Shown here one piece after another: positions 11,456 to 24,279 of a stretch of DNA of 64,000 nt. This DNA comes from Sphagnum magellanicum. Taxonomy: Eukaryota > Streptophyta > Sphagnopsida > Sphagnales > Sphagnaceae. The notes under the pieces are model-generated. The model saw only the letters and a program-made list of their open reading frames with translations, was not told where the DNA came from and ran no database searches. How positions within the stretch are numbered: the first letter of the stretch is position 1; every line of letters begins with the position of its first letter. Location of the stretch: positions 9,337,347-9,401,346 of the forward strand of contig CM038922.1 in the NCBI GenBank assembly GCA_021904315.1, read 5' to 3'. A program made the translations under genes and the position numbers.

Positions 11456-12247
11456 TGTCGTAATTTTAATCTTGGGTTCGTAATCAATGCAAGGGCTTAC
11501 AAAGGTGCAGGCTAAAAGTGAGCTCGAGAATCACATTTCATGCTCATGGGAGTGCAAGAGAGTGTGAGGGAATGAACCCTCACATTCCTAAATGAACTCC
11601 CATTTTGGGAGTTAAAGTCCTAATGGATTCCCAAATTTTTAAAGGGCAATTTCAGGGGTCAAAACTCATTAGATTAAAAAGTTCATCATATCATTGAAAA
11701 GATCTTGGAACGTAGATGTCTAAAATGAGCTTGCATAACCCATTTGAGTTCTTAAAACATAAGTTATGACTAAAAGAAGGGTTGGGAGTCAAATTGGTAG
11801 TTTGACTCCCGACCATTAAAAGTCAGGAATCGCCCTGATTTCCTTGCGTGCAAGTGGTGTGCAACATATTGTTCGAAAGATCTTGATGAGGGCTAAAACT
11901 TTGCTTTAGACCTCATTTCAATCAGAGGTTTGTAAAAGAAATTATGAGCCTGCAAAGTTGCGAGAGTCTCAATTTCAAGACTCCAAGTTGGGAGTCCTAA
12001 GACAAAAATGACATTTGGGTGCTGGCCCCATGGCCAAACACAAAGAATAATATAAAGGGGAAGGTGGTGGCTTCCCCCAAGTTCGGGCCGTGGTGAGTTT
12101 TATAAATCCTTGTTTGCCTATGGCTCGTTTGTGCACCAAAAGTGTTTCAACTATGCATTAACCAACTTGTTGTTTGGTTTGTGTAGGTCAATGTGAATAA
12201 TTAACTTGCTTGTCACTTTTCTTAATCCCAATTTCGAACCTCCAACA
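11456..12247 (+). repeat. LTR-like arm, plus orientation, 792 bp
   Basis: Begins TGTCGTAATTTTAATC and ends CCTCCAACA, so it has TG...CA ends. Its reverse complement, diverged, occupies 12460-13255 with nearly the same length, and a partial copy lies at 31169-31530. Compared with those copies it has lost many C residues to T, as expected of an old methylated repeat. It may be an LTR or a long terminal inverted repeat. No matching 5-bp target duplication was found. Confidence 0.75.
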
Positions 12248-12459
12248 CTCCCTTCTACCCCAAAGTGTTATAAGTCAAGGAACGTGCCCCAATTCCTTAT
12301 CCTTTCGTTGTTTTCACATTTAGACTCACAATTGAATTTACCAAGGAGTTTGGGGTGCGTTAATAAGACTCAAATGCGAGTCCAAAAATGAAAATAACGG
12401 ACGAAAAAAGAGTTGGGATGCGTTCTTTAGTTCGCAACATTTTAGAGGTAAAATGAATG
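12248..12459. other. 212-bp spacer between inverted LTR-like arms
   Basis: Not repeated elsewhere in the window as far as I can see. No primer-binding site or polypurine tract was recognised next to either arm, which weakens a simple LTR-retrotransposon reading. Confidence 0.6.
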
Positions 12460-13255
12460 TGTTGGAATCCCAGGATAAGGATTAGGAAGAATGACAAGCA
12501 AGTCAACTATTCACACAAACCAAACAAACCAAACAACAAGTTGGTTAATGCGTAGTTGTAACGTTTTTGATGCAAGGATAAATTATGGGTAGACACGGAT
12601 TCACAAGATTCACCATGGCCCGAACTCGGGGGAAGCCATCACCTTCCCCCTTATAGTATTTTTTGTGCTTGGCCATGGGGCCTGCACCCAAATATCATTT
12701 TGTCCCGAAACTCTCAAGTTGGGAGTCTCGAAATTCTCGAAATTGAAACTTCTACGACTTTGGAGGCCGATAACTTTTTGTGCAAACCTTCGATTGAAAT
12801 GAAATTTAAAGCAAAGTTGTAGCCTTGTCGAAAGTTTTTCAACGATATGTGGCACGCCAACTGCACGCAAGTAAATCAAGGCGATTCCTGACTTTTAATG
12901 GTCGGGAATCAAATTGGCATTTTGATTCCCAACCTTTGGCCATAACTTGTGTTTTAAGTATCCAAATGGGTCATGCGAGCCCATTTAAAACATCTAAATC
13001 TCAAGATTTTTTCCCATGGTATAAAAAACTTTTCAATCCCATGAGTTTTGACCCCTTGAAATCGCTCTCTAGAAATTTGGGAGTCCATTGGGACTCTAAC
13101 TCCCAAAGTGGGAGCCCATTTATGAATGTGTGGGTTCATTATCTCACACTTTTTTAAATTCTTAGGAGCATGAAATGTGATTCCGGGCTTCATTCTCAAC
13201 TTGCACCTTTGCAAGCCTTTGCTTTGGTCGCGAACCTAAGGTTAGCGTCGGGACA
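12460..13255 (-). repeat. LTR-like arm, minus orientation, 796 bp
   Basis: On the minus strand it starts TGTCCCGACGCTAACC and ends TCCAACA, matching the arm at 11456-12247 throughout. It is less deaminated than the left arm and keeps more CG. With its partner it makes a palindrome of about 1.8 kb. Confidence 0.75.
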
Positions 13256-13560
13256 ATTATTGATTATTATAGATTATTTCACTCTATGTTATTCTAAAAT
13301 ATTTTACCTTATGTTATTTTTAGCTATTTTTGATTTTTTATTATTTTAATCTATTTTAATTATTATACCTTAAGTTATTTTTAATTTAAAAAATTCCACT
13401 TTATGCCATTTTCAATTATTTTAAATGATTTCATTTTAAGTTATTCAAGATTATTGTACCTTATGTTATTTTTCATTTGTCTAACTTACTCGATATTATT
13501 TTAAGCTATTGTATTATAGTTTATTTTAGGTTATGTAACTTTAGGTTATTTTAGGGTTTA
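13256..13560 (+). repeat. AT-rich minisatellite, right block
   Basis: Continues the TTATTTTAAGTTATT-type array interrupted by the paired arms, with repeated TTATGTTATTTTT and AGCTATT segments. The orientation is the same as at 11220-11455, so the arms look inserted into an existing array. Confidence 0.65.
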
Positions 13561-13579
13561 ACCTATGATAATTTAATGT

Positions 13580-13601
13580 AATATATATATATATATATAT
13601 A
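13580..13601. repeat. (AT)n microsatellite
   Basis: Eleven uninterrupted AT dinucleotides. Confidence 0.95.
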
Positions 13602-14759
13602 AAATTGTTAATTAATAGTAATTATCACCATAAAGAAAAATGATCAAAGGTGAATTTTAGAATGGAAATGTTACTTGATGATAATATCATCAATGAATTA
13701 TTTATGAAACATAAAAATATAAAATTAGTTAAAAAATAGTCAACTTATAAAGTAAATTTATTAGTTTAGTTAGTTTAATGGACATTGTAATAATTATTTA
13801 TTTATTAATAATAGGTATTTATTTACCATTCCTTAGTTATTAGACACTTGAGTTATTTGAATAATTAAATTTTAAAGATAAAATCATTGACATGAGTTTG
13901 TTAATCAATTAATAAATGTGATGGAAATTTGAATAGGTTTAAAATATATGAAATGATGAGGTCTATATGACTTATGGGGTGGGACCTTATGCATTTTTAA
14001 TTTTAATCTTTTTTTAAAATTCATTTTTTGTTTATTTTCCTTTCATTTTCTTTTCATGCATGTTGTTCTATGTGAAGTTCAAAAGAAAAACACGAAAGAT
14101 TAAAAGAGAAGGAATATTGTACTATGTGAAAAAACAATGGAATAAAAGATGAAAGGTTGTGTCACATTGTTTCTTGTTATTTGGTTTTAGCTTGAATTCT
14201 TAAATGCAATGTGAATAATCAATATTAATTTGGTATAAAATATTATAAGTTTAAGTTTTGTTAAGTTTTATTTTCATTCCATTTCTTAAAATGTTTGGTG
14301 AAAATCAGTCACTTAATAACAATTGCAAATATGATGGTAATTGTAATAGAACTGCCAATGGAAGATAACAACCATTGAAGATGAATATAATTCGTTAGTG
14401 ATATATTTTTTATGACAACTGTAGTGTCCAAAAACTAAAGGTAACTATAATAGAATAATAATTACAAAAAAATACAACTAATGTAAAATAACACTACAAG
14501 GGTTGAAACCAATTCATTAGTGATGTATTTTTTATGATAGAAGGACTATTCAAAGATTCCAAAGTAACTACCCATTAACTTTCCATTTTCAGTTTTGAAT
14601 TTATTAAAGAATTATTTTTCTTTTAAATGTTTAATTTTTTTTAAAAAAAAAGTTAGGAGTACCTTCCAATGGGTAATATTTTTTTAAATGTTTTTTTTTT
14701 CATGTTTTGATGTTTATTTTTTTATTTAACAACCCTGTTTTGAAGTGGGATTTTGACTA

Positions 14760-15420
14760 ATGGGTATGTGGATTTATAATAAATTGTAATAATTTAAAAT
14801 AAAATAGCCTAAGATGACTTAAAATAAAATAACCAATAGTAACTTAAGATATAATAATTTAGAATAACCTAGGTTATAACCTAAAATAATTGATAATAAT
14901 CTAAAGTAGAATCATTTAATAACCTAAAGTGAAACAACAGAAAATAGTAAAAAATAACATAAAAAAACCCCAAATAGCTTAAAATAATAAAAAATAACTT
15001 TGGATTAAATAGCCTATAATAGGCCAAAATAATTAAAAAAACCTATGGTATAATAATTTTAAATGGTTTATTGTGGATTGACCTAGAATAATAAAAAAAT
15101 AGTATCTGGTAAAATAACTTAAAGTTGAATAACTTAGAATATTTAAAGGGTGGAATGATTTAAAATAAACAAGAAGGGATTAAGGTAAATAACTTAAAAT
15201 AACAATGGGTGGAATAAAATAGAATTATTTATAGTGGATCAGCTTAAAATAATTAAAAATAAATTAAGTTGGAATAACTTGAAATAATCAATAATAACAT
15301 ACTATACAATAGCCTAAAGTGGAATATCCAAAAATAATTGATAATACAATAAAGTAGAATAATTTAAAATAACCTAAAGTAAATAATTGAAAATAACCTT
15401 GGGTACAATAACCTATAAAA
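14760..15420 (-). repeat. AT-rich minisatellite, inverted block (AATAACCTAAAATAAT type)
   Basis: Dense variants of AATAACCTAAAGTGGAATAA and AATAATTAAAAATAA. This is the reverse complement of the arrays at 11220-11455 and 13256-13560, giving a larger inverted arrangement of the minisatellite around 13.6-14.7 kb. Confidence 0.75.
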
Positions 15421-17925
15421 TATTTTTTTTAATATTTAAAAAAAACTTATTTACTATAATGAATTAATTCAATTAGTAATGAATTATGTCAATTAATATT
15501 GAAACATGATGATTATTTAGTGACCCTTATGTTAACATAACTTTAGGCAAGGTGAAATGATTAAAGTGTGATGAGTTTATTTCATTTTAAAAATCTTGTA
15601 ATGATTTAGGTTAGTGAATTGCACCCATTTTTGGATTAATGCAATTAAAAAATCCAAGGTGATGGCTTTAATAAATGACATTTGGAAGGACAAGTGAATT
15701 GAACATAATAGTTGGGTGATTATTAAGTGAAGCCTATAACTTTGCACTAAAAATTTTCATAGCAAAATTTCAAACTATTGAGTACATAACTAAGAAAAAT
15801 ATATAAATCACTTTTGAAACCAAGTTCATATTCACTATGTTTTATGTGGACATCTATGGTGAACTTTCCACTTTTTTTTTGTCATAATTGTTTAATTATG
15901 AAAGTGAAAAATGGTACCATAATTTTCAAAAGAAATTCATAATTACATTTAAAGTGTTTCTTCTCTTTTCTAAGTTGTGGCAATGGAAATTTCTTTAAAA
16001 CACTTTTGTTCCAAATTTTTTGTTTCAAACTTCTATGATAATGACAATAAATGATTTTATAAGTTTTTGTTTCAAAGTTATGAAAAAATTGTCATAGCAC
16101 AATGTGCTTCATGCATATTTCATGAAAGATTTGGTCTAGAAGTTCATAAGAAAATTTATGAAATTCATTATGAAGTTGTTTATTGACAAGATGCACAAAA
16201 TTGGAGACATTATTTTATGAATGATGGTGGCATTCCACAAATCTATGAATTCATGCTCCAATTTTGTTTTTTTAGTATCATTGAATGTGTTTGTGATAAG
16301 TGTTTGCCATGAACATTGATGTGACAATTTGCTACTATTGTATGCCATTGTTTCACATAAGATATTTATTTTCCTTTTGGGATCATCTTCGTTATAATTC
16401 TTATTTCATTACTGATTTTCAACAAATTTCCATTTGTTTTGAAATGTTTCCACTTATCTATGATGAACATCATTAGGATCAATAAGATATTCATGATTCT
16501 TTGAAAAAGAATGAAACTTTGCATCCATTTCATACATTTAAGCAAAAGTTTAAAAAACCACTTTCAATCACATGTGAACTCCCTACTTTGCATGTGTAAA
16601 GTGAACAAACTTTGAAAATATTAAAAGTAAATGGGAGATGTTTATCTTTTTGATGTTGGGTACCTAATATTTATGACATTTGAATGCACTCTTCATTTAA
16701 TTGCACAAGATATTCCAAGCCTTTGTGAAACCCAATATCATGTTCAAAATTAAATAAATGAAATTATGTTTCACCCAACATAAAAGGGAGGCACATCCAT
16801 CACTTTGATGAACACTTTGAAATGTTTTTCCAACACCAAGTACACATTTTAACTCCTCATCAAAATTGGATGAAAAAACAACACAAAATTGGAAGATTCA
16901 TGATTTCCTTCCATACTATAACCCTAGACACTTACATTGACCTCACAACCATTTACACATGCATAATATGTGATCACACATCTACCACTAATGCCAACAC
17001 AAAGAAATTTACATTAAGAATGAAATTTTATTCAATGTTTGGTCTTCATAGTCATTTTTAAAAGAAAAGGATCATTATCACATGAGGTTGAATAAGGTAG
17101 ATTTAACCATGCACTTTACCTCTTCTCTTTATGAGAATTTCACTTTTGGCTTTAAAGTCCTTACATTTTCAAAATACAATAAAAGATTATTTTCTTGGAT
17201 AGCTTCAGTGTTAAACCCTAATGGTCATCCATACATTAATTTGGAAACATATCATTAGACTAGGAATCTAACATTTCAATATTGCCATATATTTTCACTA
17301 ATGTTGATATCACCATTTCCAATATTGTGTTCACCCTTTCCATACATTGGGTGAACAAGATATTGGAGATGGTTTGGAATGCCAAGGAGTGGGAAAATCA
17401 TCAAGCATTATAATTCTCTTTCATAAGCATGCACAATAGCCAAAGTTGTGAACTTTAAATGCACAAAACATCAAATTGACAATTTCAAGCTTGTTAAAAT
17501 TTTATATTGTCAATTTTAAAGTTGCAAAACTTCAAATTGACAAAATTACTTTATAGTATCTTTGTTATTCATATCATGGTTGAATTTGTGATTAATGATT
17601 GTGCTAGTGGAAAGGACCAAGTTCTAAATGCTATTTCAATTTTTAACCTTACTAAAATTTTCTTGTTTTCTTCTTTCATAATCAAAACCTTTTGTATCTT
17701 GTAATGTTCAAATGGCATTGGACACATTCTTCAAAATCTTATTAGAGACCATCATCTTTCGATGTCACTATGCCATGATTCTTCTTTATTATTTTGTCAT
17801 ATGATGAATCTTGGTTTATGGTTAGGGTTTAAGTTTTGATTCAAAAGTTGTTGTCATCATGGAAGATTTTTTGTGCATGAAAAGAAGGGGATAACAACAA
17901 AACTATAAATAAGTAAGGGGATGAT
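15421..17925. other. AT-rich intergenic DNA, nothing recognised
   Basis: Short frames (minus 16136-16348, plus 16822-17061, plus 17507-17704) have no recognisable domain, and no ordered repeat was found. Confidence 0.5.
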
Positions 17926-17928
17926 GAC

Positions 17929-18037
17929 ACTATCACAAGATGTGGCTACAAACATTAGTCCTCATTTAATGGACTAGTGAATTCACTCAAAATCTAGTGA
18001 AAACATTTGGTGAACAAAGGACATATTTCTTGTAGTG
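17929..18037 (+). mobile_element. Miniature CACTA-ended element, 109 bp, with 3-bp target duplication
   Basis: Starts CACTATCACAAGATG and ends TTTCTTGTAGTG. It is flanked by TGA at 17926-17928 and 18038-18040, the 3-bp duplication typical of CACTA (En/Spm) elements. The interior shares AGTCC...ACTAGTGAATTCACT and CAAAATCTAGTGA with the copies at 25994 and 45653. Too short to encode protein, so it is non-autonomous. Confidence 0.85.
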
Positions 18038-18339
18038 TGATGGTAGGGCAATTATTGTTGAAAATAAAGCCTTAAGACATAGAAATGACCAACACCAATT
18101 TTCGACATTGATTTTGGCTCAATGTATATGATTGGACCACAACCTCATGTTTGATTGCTTCATGTTCTTATTGTCTTTCTACAATTAATTGAGGATGAAA
18201 TTTATCCACCCGTTTGACATGGTTCATTTATTATGAGCTCGTTCCCCTTCTTTTCTTTAAGTTGATTTGTTTATCATTCGTACCAATTCATTTTTCACAA
18301 CTTTAAAAAAATAATAATAAATGAAAATTTAACTTGCCT

Positions 18340-18630
18340 ATGATTTTGCAAAGTAATGCTTAATCCCAATATAAAATCATTATCTAGACCATCAACGCTA
18401 TATGTAAGTCTTGTGCTTTCATAACATAGTCATTTAATTTTAAGGTTTAGGACCAAACCAATATCTAATTCTACAAAAGATTTGTGAGAGTTTTATGTGA
18501 GGCTTTTGATCCGACAAGGTAATGCTTAAGTCCTAATCTAAGCTCAACTCATTTTCTAGACCACCAACCATGTGCGCAAGTCTTTTGCTTTCAAAGCCTA
18601 ATGTTTTAGGTTTAGGGTCGAGGACCATCA
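18340..18630 (+). repeat. Tandem duplication, period about 176 bp
   Basis: GTAATGCTTAA starts at 18353 and again at 18529; both copies continue through a TCTAGACCA(T/C)CAAC phrase, a TGCTTTCA phrase and a GGTTTAGG phrase. Diverged, two copies, the second shorter. Confidence 0.7.
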
Positions 18631-18854
18631 CACAAGACACATAGCACACCAAAGATATTCCACTTCAAGAGCCAAGTAGATACAATCTTGTAGCATAGTG
18701 GACCCACCTTTCACTTCCACATCCTATATATATAAATGTAAGCAAACACGATTTATTTTTTCATTGAACAAATTTTAAATGGGAAATTTTTCTTAATGTT
18801 TTAAAATTTCCATACGATCATTAAGTAGCTAACATTATAGAAGGATGTTTAAAC

Positions 18855-19280
18855 CTTTTTATTTTCCATAACTTGTTTATAACCAAACTTGGTTAAATAT
18901 TTTTATGGAGGATTGATGTTTGAGCTTCATCACAAAACATTGAATTGAAGGCATCATTGCATCAAAACCAATTCTAACACTCCCATGAAATGATGAGGAA
19001 GATAATCAATGAAACAATTATAGTTTGCATCAAGTACATAAAATCAGCAAATTATGATGTGACCAAATACCCCACCAATGCAACATCATGATGATATTAG
19101 TTTGGTATGTATAATTTTCGAACATACTAACTTGGTTACGACAATGTTTTTGAAAGCCAAAATGGCAATCATCCATAGGAAATTGTATAAATAATGGTGA
19201 TTATCATTAGGAAAATTTGGCCAAAATAGGGTATAAACCATACATAGTTAAGCTATAAACCAAAACTCAAATTTTCCATC
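18855..19280. repeat. Dispersed repeat shared with 6160-7060
   Basis: Carries the same ordered phrases as the region upstream of the 7.4-kb gene: a CATAACTTG...ACCAAACTTGGTTAAAT block, AATTATAGTTTGCATCAAG and GCCAAAATGGCAATCATC. No gene follows it here, so the block is a repeat rather than promoter sequence of the gene. Confidence 0.6.
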
Positions 19281-20519
19281 ATTGTTTTATGTTTGTAACT
19301 AATATTGAAATTGTAGCCTAAGAAAGGTTTAGGCAGATGAAGGTTAATTTTCAATTAAATCCTTACTAACACATAGGTAGATTGCACAAGTAATTCACAC
19401 ACAACACCCACATATCGTACAAAAACATTTGAAGAAAGTTAAGATAATTTACATGTTCAAAGCTTGATTTTTATGTGGCATACACCCAATGGGAAACTCA
19501 CCACACATGCATAAAAACCTTGTTTGATAGGGATTGTTCATAAAAAAACATGTATGTTTGCTTTTGTGAACACTTCCATGATCAAAATGATGTATAAGTT
19601 TACTATGCCATAGGTTCATTACACAAAAGGCTTATCCTAAAGTTTAACGCCAAATAATATTATGGAATCATGAAAAGGATACTGAATTCGAAGTTCCATT
19701 CACAAACCTTTAAACATTAGGAAAAAAATTTGAATGAATTATCAACCCCATTCATCTACATTTACTAAACATTATCATTCACAACTTTAAGCCAATAATA
19801 TTATGCCACTTGTTATCCTTTGAGAATTATCATCTTCCTTATGAATGAATCATTAATTATTTTGAATTTCTTTTTTAAAGATTTAGTGAAGTTTACAAAA
19901 TTTGTTTACAATTATGTTTAAACCCAAAATAGTTATTTAAATTATTCATGAATCTAAACCTATGTCTCTAGTCAATGATTTTCAAAGTGAGGCCCATAGG
20001 TTGTATTATTTATTCATTATATTTATTCATCTTTCTACCCATAAGCCATTTTAGTATAATTTATTTCTATCCCTAGTAAATTTTTTTTGATGTTCCATCA
20101 ATCACCACATTTGTTAGTGGAGGTAGGCCTGAGGGCTCAAAACACAACTTGAAATTTCAGAATGCCATGTGGCATCATTTCAAACACTTTCAAAGTAAAG
20201 ATTTTTTTTTTTTTTGTTACCTTTCTTTCACAACACTTGAATTCTTTTGTCATAATTACATGGAAAATCCTTAATTACATTGGCATTAAAAAATTAATAC
20301 ATTTCATAATATTGGGCACTAGGCCTACCTCCATTCTAGGTCCCAAAAGGGATCAATTAGTTTTGTTATTACTTCGTCAAAACAATTTAGCCATTATGAA
20401 AATGCTTGACTTTATCTTGGTTGATCTTCCTATATTTTTTCCCATCAAAATGAATTGTGAATGGTCAATTCATGTGTGTTGTTGTTAGAAGAGACCATGA
20501 TGATGTATGGTGGCCTCAA
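19281..20519. other. Intergenic DNA, nothing recognised
   Basis: The open frame at 20162-20488 (plus) has no recognisable domain and includes a T-run translation; it is not called as a gene. Confidence 0.45.
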
Positions 20520-20906
20520 CCATTTTGGGAGGAATTTCTTGAATTTTTTAATATATCATCCTAGTTATCATATACCATAACCAAATCTCCTTCAAATGGA
20601 ACTTATATGGCTTCACATTTTTGTCAAAATATTTCTTTTGACAAGATTTGGACAATTTTATGGTTTTCCTCCAATTCCAACATCTTCAAAAGTTTTTTGT
20701 GTTAGGATTCTTTTGTTTTTAACCAATTTTGTTCCATTGTGCAAAACATCATTACTACATATTTGATGGGTTATGTGAATTCCACCCCACATGCAAATAA
20801 AAAAAAGGTGAATCATGTGGATGTTTTGTATGTGGAATAGTACACCCATGCACATTGCACGGTGTACCTTCTTATCCCAATTGTGTAAGTTTTCACATAC
20901 TTCCAA
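20520..20906 (-). pseudogene. Ty3/gypsy integrase C-terminal remnant
   Basis: On the minus strand a NWDKKVHRAM phrase, which in gypsy polyproteins precedes the WAYRTT region of integrase, is followed further on by KKYFDKNVKPYKFHLKEI, like the conserved xDKxVKPxxFxxGDLVL segment downstream of the integrase core. Stops and frameshifts break the frame. It sits directly downstream of an RT remnant with the RNase H and integrase core missing. Confidence 0.45.
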
Positions 20907-20996
20907 CTGTTATGTTGGAAATGTCCACATACCATCTTAGTGCCATCAAAATTAGGCAATTGAAAGCAATTTAGGTTAAGCTTATCAAAGTTTCAA

Positions 20997-21233
20997 TCAC
21001 CTTCCCCTCTTCCATAATTTGCATTCCATATATGTTTGAATTTTTTTGTGAGATCGTATAGTTGGGTTACATAACTTTTGATGTAACTTTGATGGAAACC
21101 CACTTGTTTCAAACATGTTTCCAATTGTTTTTCTTGTTTTTGGACAAGGAAGATTTTTCACCTTCTCAATCTTGGTGGGCTTCGTGTCAATGACATCTTT
21201 CAAAACAATATGTCCGACCAAAAAAAAATTCAT
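20997..21233 (-). pseudogene. Ty3/gypsy reverse transcriptase C-terminal remnant
   Basis: The minus-strand frame contains VGHIVLKDVIDTKPTKIEKV, a clear form of the FLGHxVSxxGIxxDPxKIxxI motif that ends the gypsy RT domain, followed by a degraded thumb/RNase H junction (CPKTRKTIGN). The fragment is isolated, with the rest of RT not recognisable to its right. Confidence 0.7.
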
Positions 21234-21615
21234 GATTCTATAAACAACATTTTTTTGGATTCAAATGGTATCACCAATTGATTGAACATTTTTTTGATAT
21301 CACAAAACTTTGATTTCAACAAGAATCATTTTCCAATACTTGGTATCATGTTTTGAAAATAAGAGACTTCACTTGGTTACAAATATCCAAAAAGCTTTCC
21401 TTTGACATTTGAACATGTTGGATCCATCTATTAGTATCATATTTTCTCAACAAAAATTGGTTCAAACAAGTTGTTGATTGTGGCTTCACCTAATGTGAAT
21501 GAATTTTTTCCCAATTGCTAACAAAATACAAAACATCTTATATTTATGTAATGTTGTAGACATAGAAGGATGTTGAAGGGTATAAAATGCCAATTGCACA
21601 CCCATAGAAGGTCTA

Positions 21616-21775
21616 GGCTCCAACCTTGTTTGAAATTACAATCCTGTAATCTCTTGTTGATGAAGGATCTTTATTTGAAATTGCATTCCTATAATCTCTT
21701 TGCTAATGAAGGATCTTTACTTTAAATGGGCATTCCTATAATTTCTTGTTGATGAAGGATCTTTACTTTGAAGTT
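21616..21775 (+). repeat. Tandem repeat, 46-bp unit, three copies
   Basis: TGAAGGATCTTTA occurs at 21661, 21707 and 21753, each preceded by an ATTCCTATAATCTCTTGTT variant. The spacing is exactly 46 bp both times. Confidence 0.9.
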
Positions 21776-23870
21776 GGTGTCTCCTTTGTGTTTTTGGGCA
21801 TATAATTTAACAGGGGTGTCAAAGTGTAATTGTTGGATGGTGCCAATGTTAATCGAACAGTGGCCACTAGAAGGATCACATGACTTCTAGGGATTGATTC
21901 TTACCATGGCAAACCATTATCTGAAAAATATTATTCGGTTGGGGTTGAAGATGTAATGGATGGTAAGGTCCCATTGTTTGTAATAGATGAGGCAAATGAT
22001 CCGCTTCAACTACACCTCAAGGACATAGTAGGGACCACCACTTTATGGGACCGTGAATACTTTATTTCTAGCCGGCGTTCCTTAACTATTCATCATAGAC
22101 CATACAATTTTGTTGCCTCACGAAGTTGTGTTTTCATTTTTTTTTTGCCACTCTACTATTAAGTTGTGGACTACATGTCTCAAATGGACTAGAAGCCCAT
22201 TCACTAGTATGGTTAACAATCTACAAAGATTGTTAAAAAAGTTGGTGTGGATTAAGGTGGTAAGGATCCATGGATGCTAACTTATGGAGATTTTTTTACA
22301 ACTAAAATATGGGGTTGCTGATGTGACTAATGTAGTAATGAAGATGGTCTATAATGGAGACATTTTTTGTAGAACCTTGTGATGGCCTCAAAGGATCATG
22401 TTTAAAGGGTTTGTGTTGCATTTACATGTTGTGCATATTATACCGTGGATTTTTTTGGTTGATTGTGTCCAAGAGGGCTTGGGACATTGGTGCAATGGAA
22501 GAACTATACATGGCCTAAAAGTATGTTGTGAATTTATTGCCATAACTCCATGAACATTTCTTTGTTAGCTTTTAGTGTTGAGTATATTCAATATAACATT
22601 TGGAAAATAAACTTGAAATTCATCCATATATTTTTTATATTAGTTGTTTTTTTAATGCTAAGGGGCATGGTGACTAGTAAGCATGCAAGCTTCATTTGGC
22701 CTAATGCATGTTAGTTGCCTTACTTATGATTGTTCGTGCTTAATAAGGTGTGTAATTTTGATTGAATTTAATGCATATTATGCCCAATGTTGGTGGGGGT
22801 TTGGGGCTAGTAAACATGTGCAAGGTATTTGGGAACAATGATATCAAGGCTATGTGGATGAATTATTATTCTCCTTAAAAGTATTCAAGTAAGTATGAGT
22901 AAAAGGTTTGAGTAAACAGTACTTGAATTTGATGATATGTTGACACCTTACTATAGATAACCCAATTGATTAAAGGTATTTGCAAGCCAACGAAAGTTTA
23001 GAGCATTCGCATTGGTCTAAGAGATTTTGTGGAACATTAATTATTTCCAAGATAGTACATAGTTTGTAAATGCATTTGCAAGACTTATATGCAGTTTCAA
23101 ACTTAGTTTATTAGGTGAGGTTGATTTTGATAATAGTTGCTTCCTTGATTTTGGTAGCTTGAAAAGGTTAATCTAAAATATCCCAGGTTTCACATCATAA
23201 CCAACTGCAACACATGATTACATTTTTGTTGAACATTGCGATTGTTTTGCATTGTTTGAGTTGTGGAAACCCCTAATACCTTTGTGTGATGGTTGTAAGA
23301 CATTGTTCATGGAAGTTTATCATCAAGAGCATGGAATCTTTGTCCTTGGAGTTGTCCCCCCCTATTGGAATATAATAGACTTTGTTGCAACTACACACTT
23401 CCAATGGTTGGTATGTGGGTTCGTTTGGTTTTAGGCTACTAATCTAGATTTAAAGTGAATTAGAGTAGGAAGTCACATATTTACACCTAATTGTAGGAGT
23501 CAGTGGAGTGTTGCATCTTGAATTCCCTTTAGTTGAGGTTTGAAGATAAGAATGCAGACTAGATGTACTAGTGATTTCATTAGATTTCATTTATTTAACA
23601 TGGTTCGTATACTATAATTATTCCAATAAAGATTCAACTTAATGCCAACTACATTATAGTCCATTGGTCAACTCAATATCAACTATGATGACAAAAGAAA
23701 ATAGACATGTTAACTTCCTTGCAACTAATCTTAACCACTTTTCTTACATATATCTCCCACTATACTAGTTAGGCTTTGTACTTAAGCTCGACTCCTTTCA
23801 CAACTCTGTTGACGCACCTCGTGCCTTAGTATTATTGTTAAATCCAGTCGACCTATCAACTAAACTTTTA
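21776..23870. other. Intergenic DNA, no recognised gene
   Basis: Frames at 21956-22162 and 23252-23434 (plus) are short and without a recognisable domain. Confidence 0.45.
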
Positions 23871-23871
23871 C

Positions 23872-24052
23872 TATTGTTCGACTTTTATTATGGGGGCGTG
23901 AGTGTGCCATGTGTCACTTCATTATTGGCCAAATGACTTTCTCATCGTAGTTGCAACATAATCAACTTTCCAACTAATCCTTTACTTTGGGTCGATTATT
24001 GGTTTAGGGTTACAAGTGTGCCACATGTCACCTCACTACTAGACAAACACTC
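23872..24052 (+). repeat. Imperfect duplication, period about 108 bp
   Basis: A block with GTGTGCCATGTGTCAC after a GTTCGACTTTTATT phrase (from 23876) recurs as GTGTGCCACATGTCAC after GGTCGATTATTGG (from 23988). Two copies only. Confidence 0.55.
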
Positions 24053-24279
24053 CAACCTACATACATCTAGCATAGTCAAAATTATAACTAAATGTTTATT
24101 GACGTCATACCTAATCAATGGATGAAATTCATCCACCATGCAAAGGTAGTTGATAACATCCCTCAACTAGATTGGTAAAACATTTTGTTACTAAAATGGT
24201 AAGTATTGGTTATTGTTATGGTATTGACATGTAGCAAACACTTTCAACTATAATGACACTATTAACTTGTACTTATCGA

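Noticed and set aside
11456..13255. The palindrome as a Mutator-type element
   Set aside because: No 9-11-bp target duplication at the outer edges and no MULE transposase; arm ends look more like LTR ends, so the class is left open.
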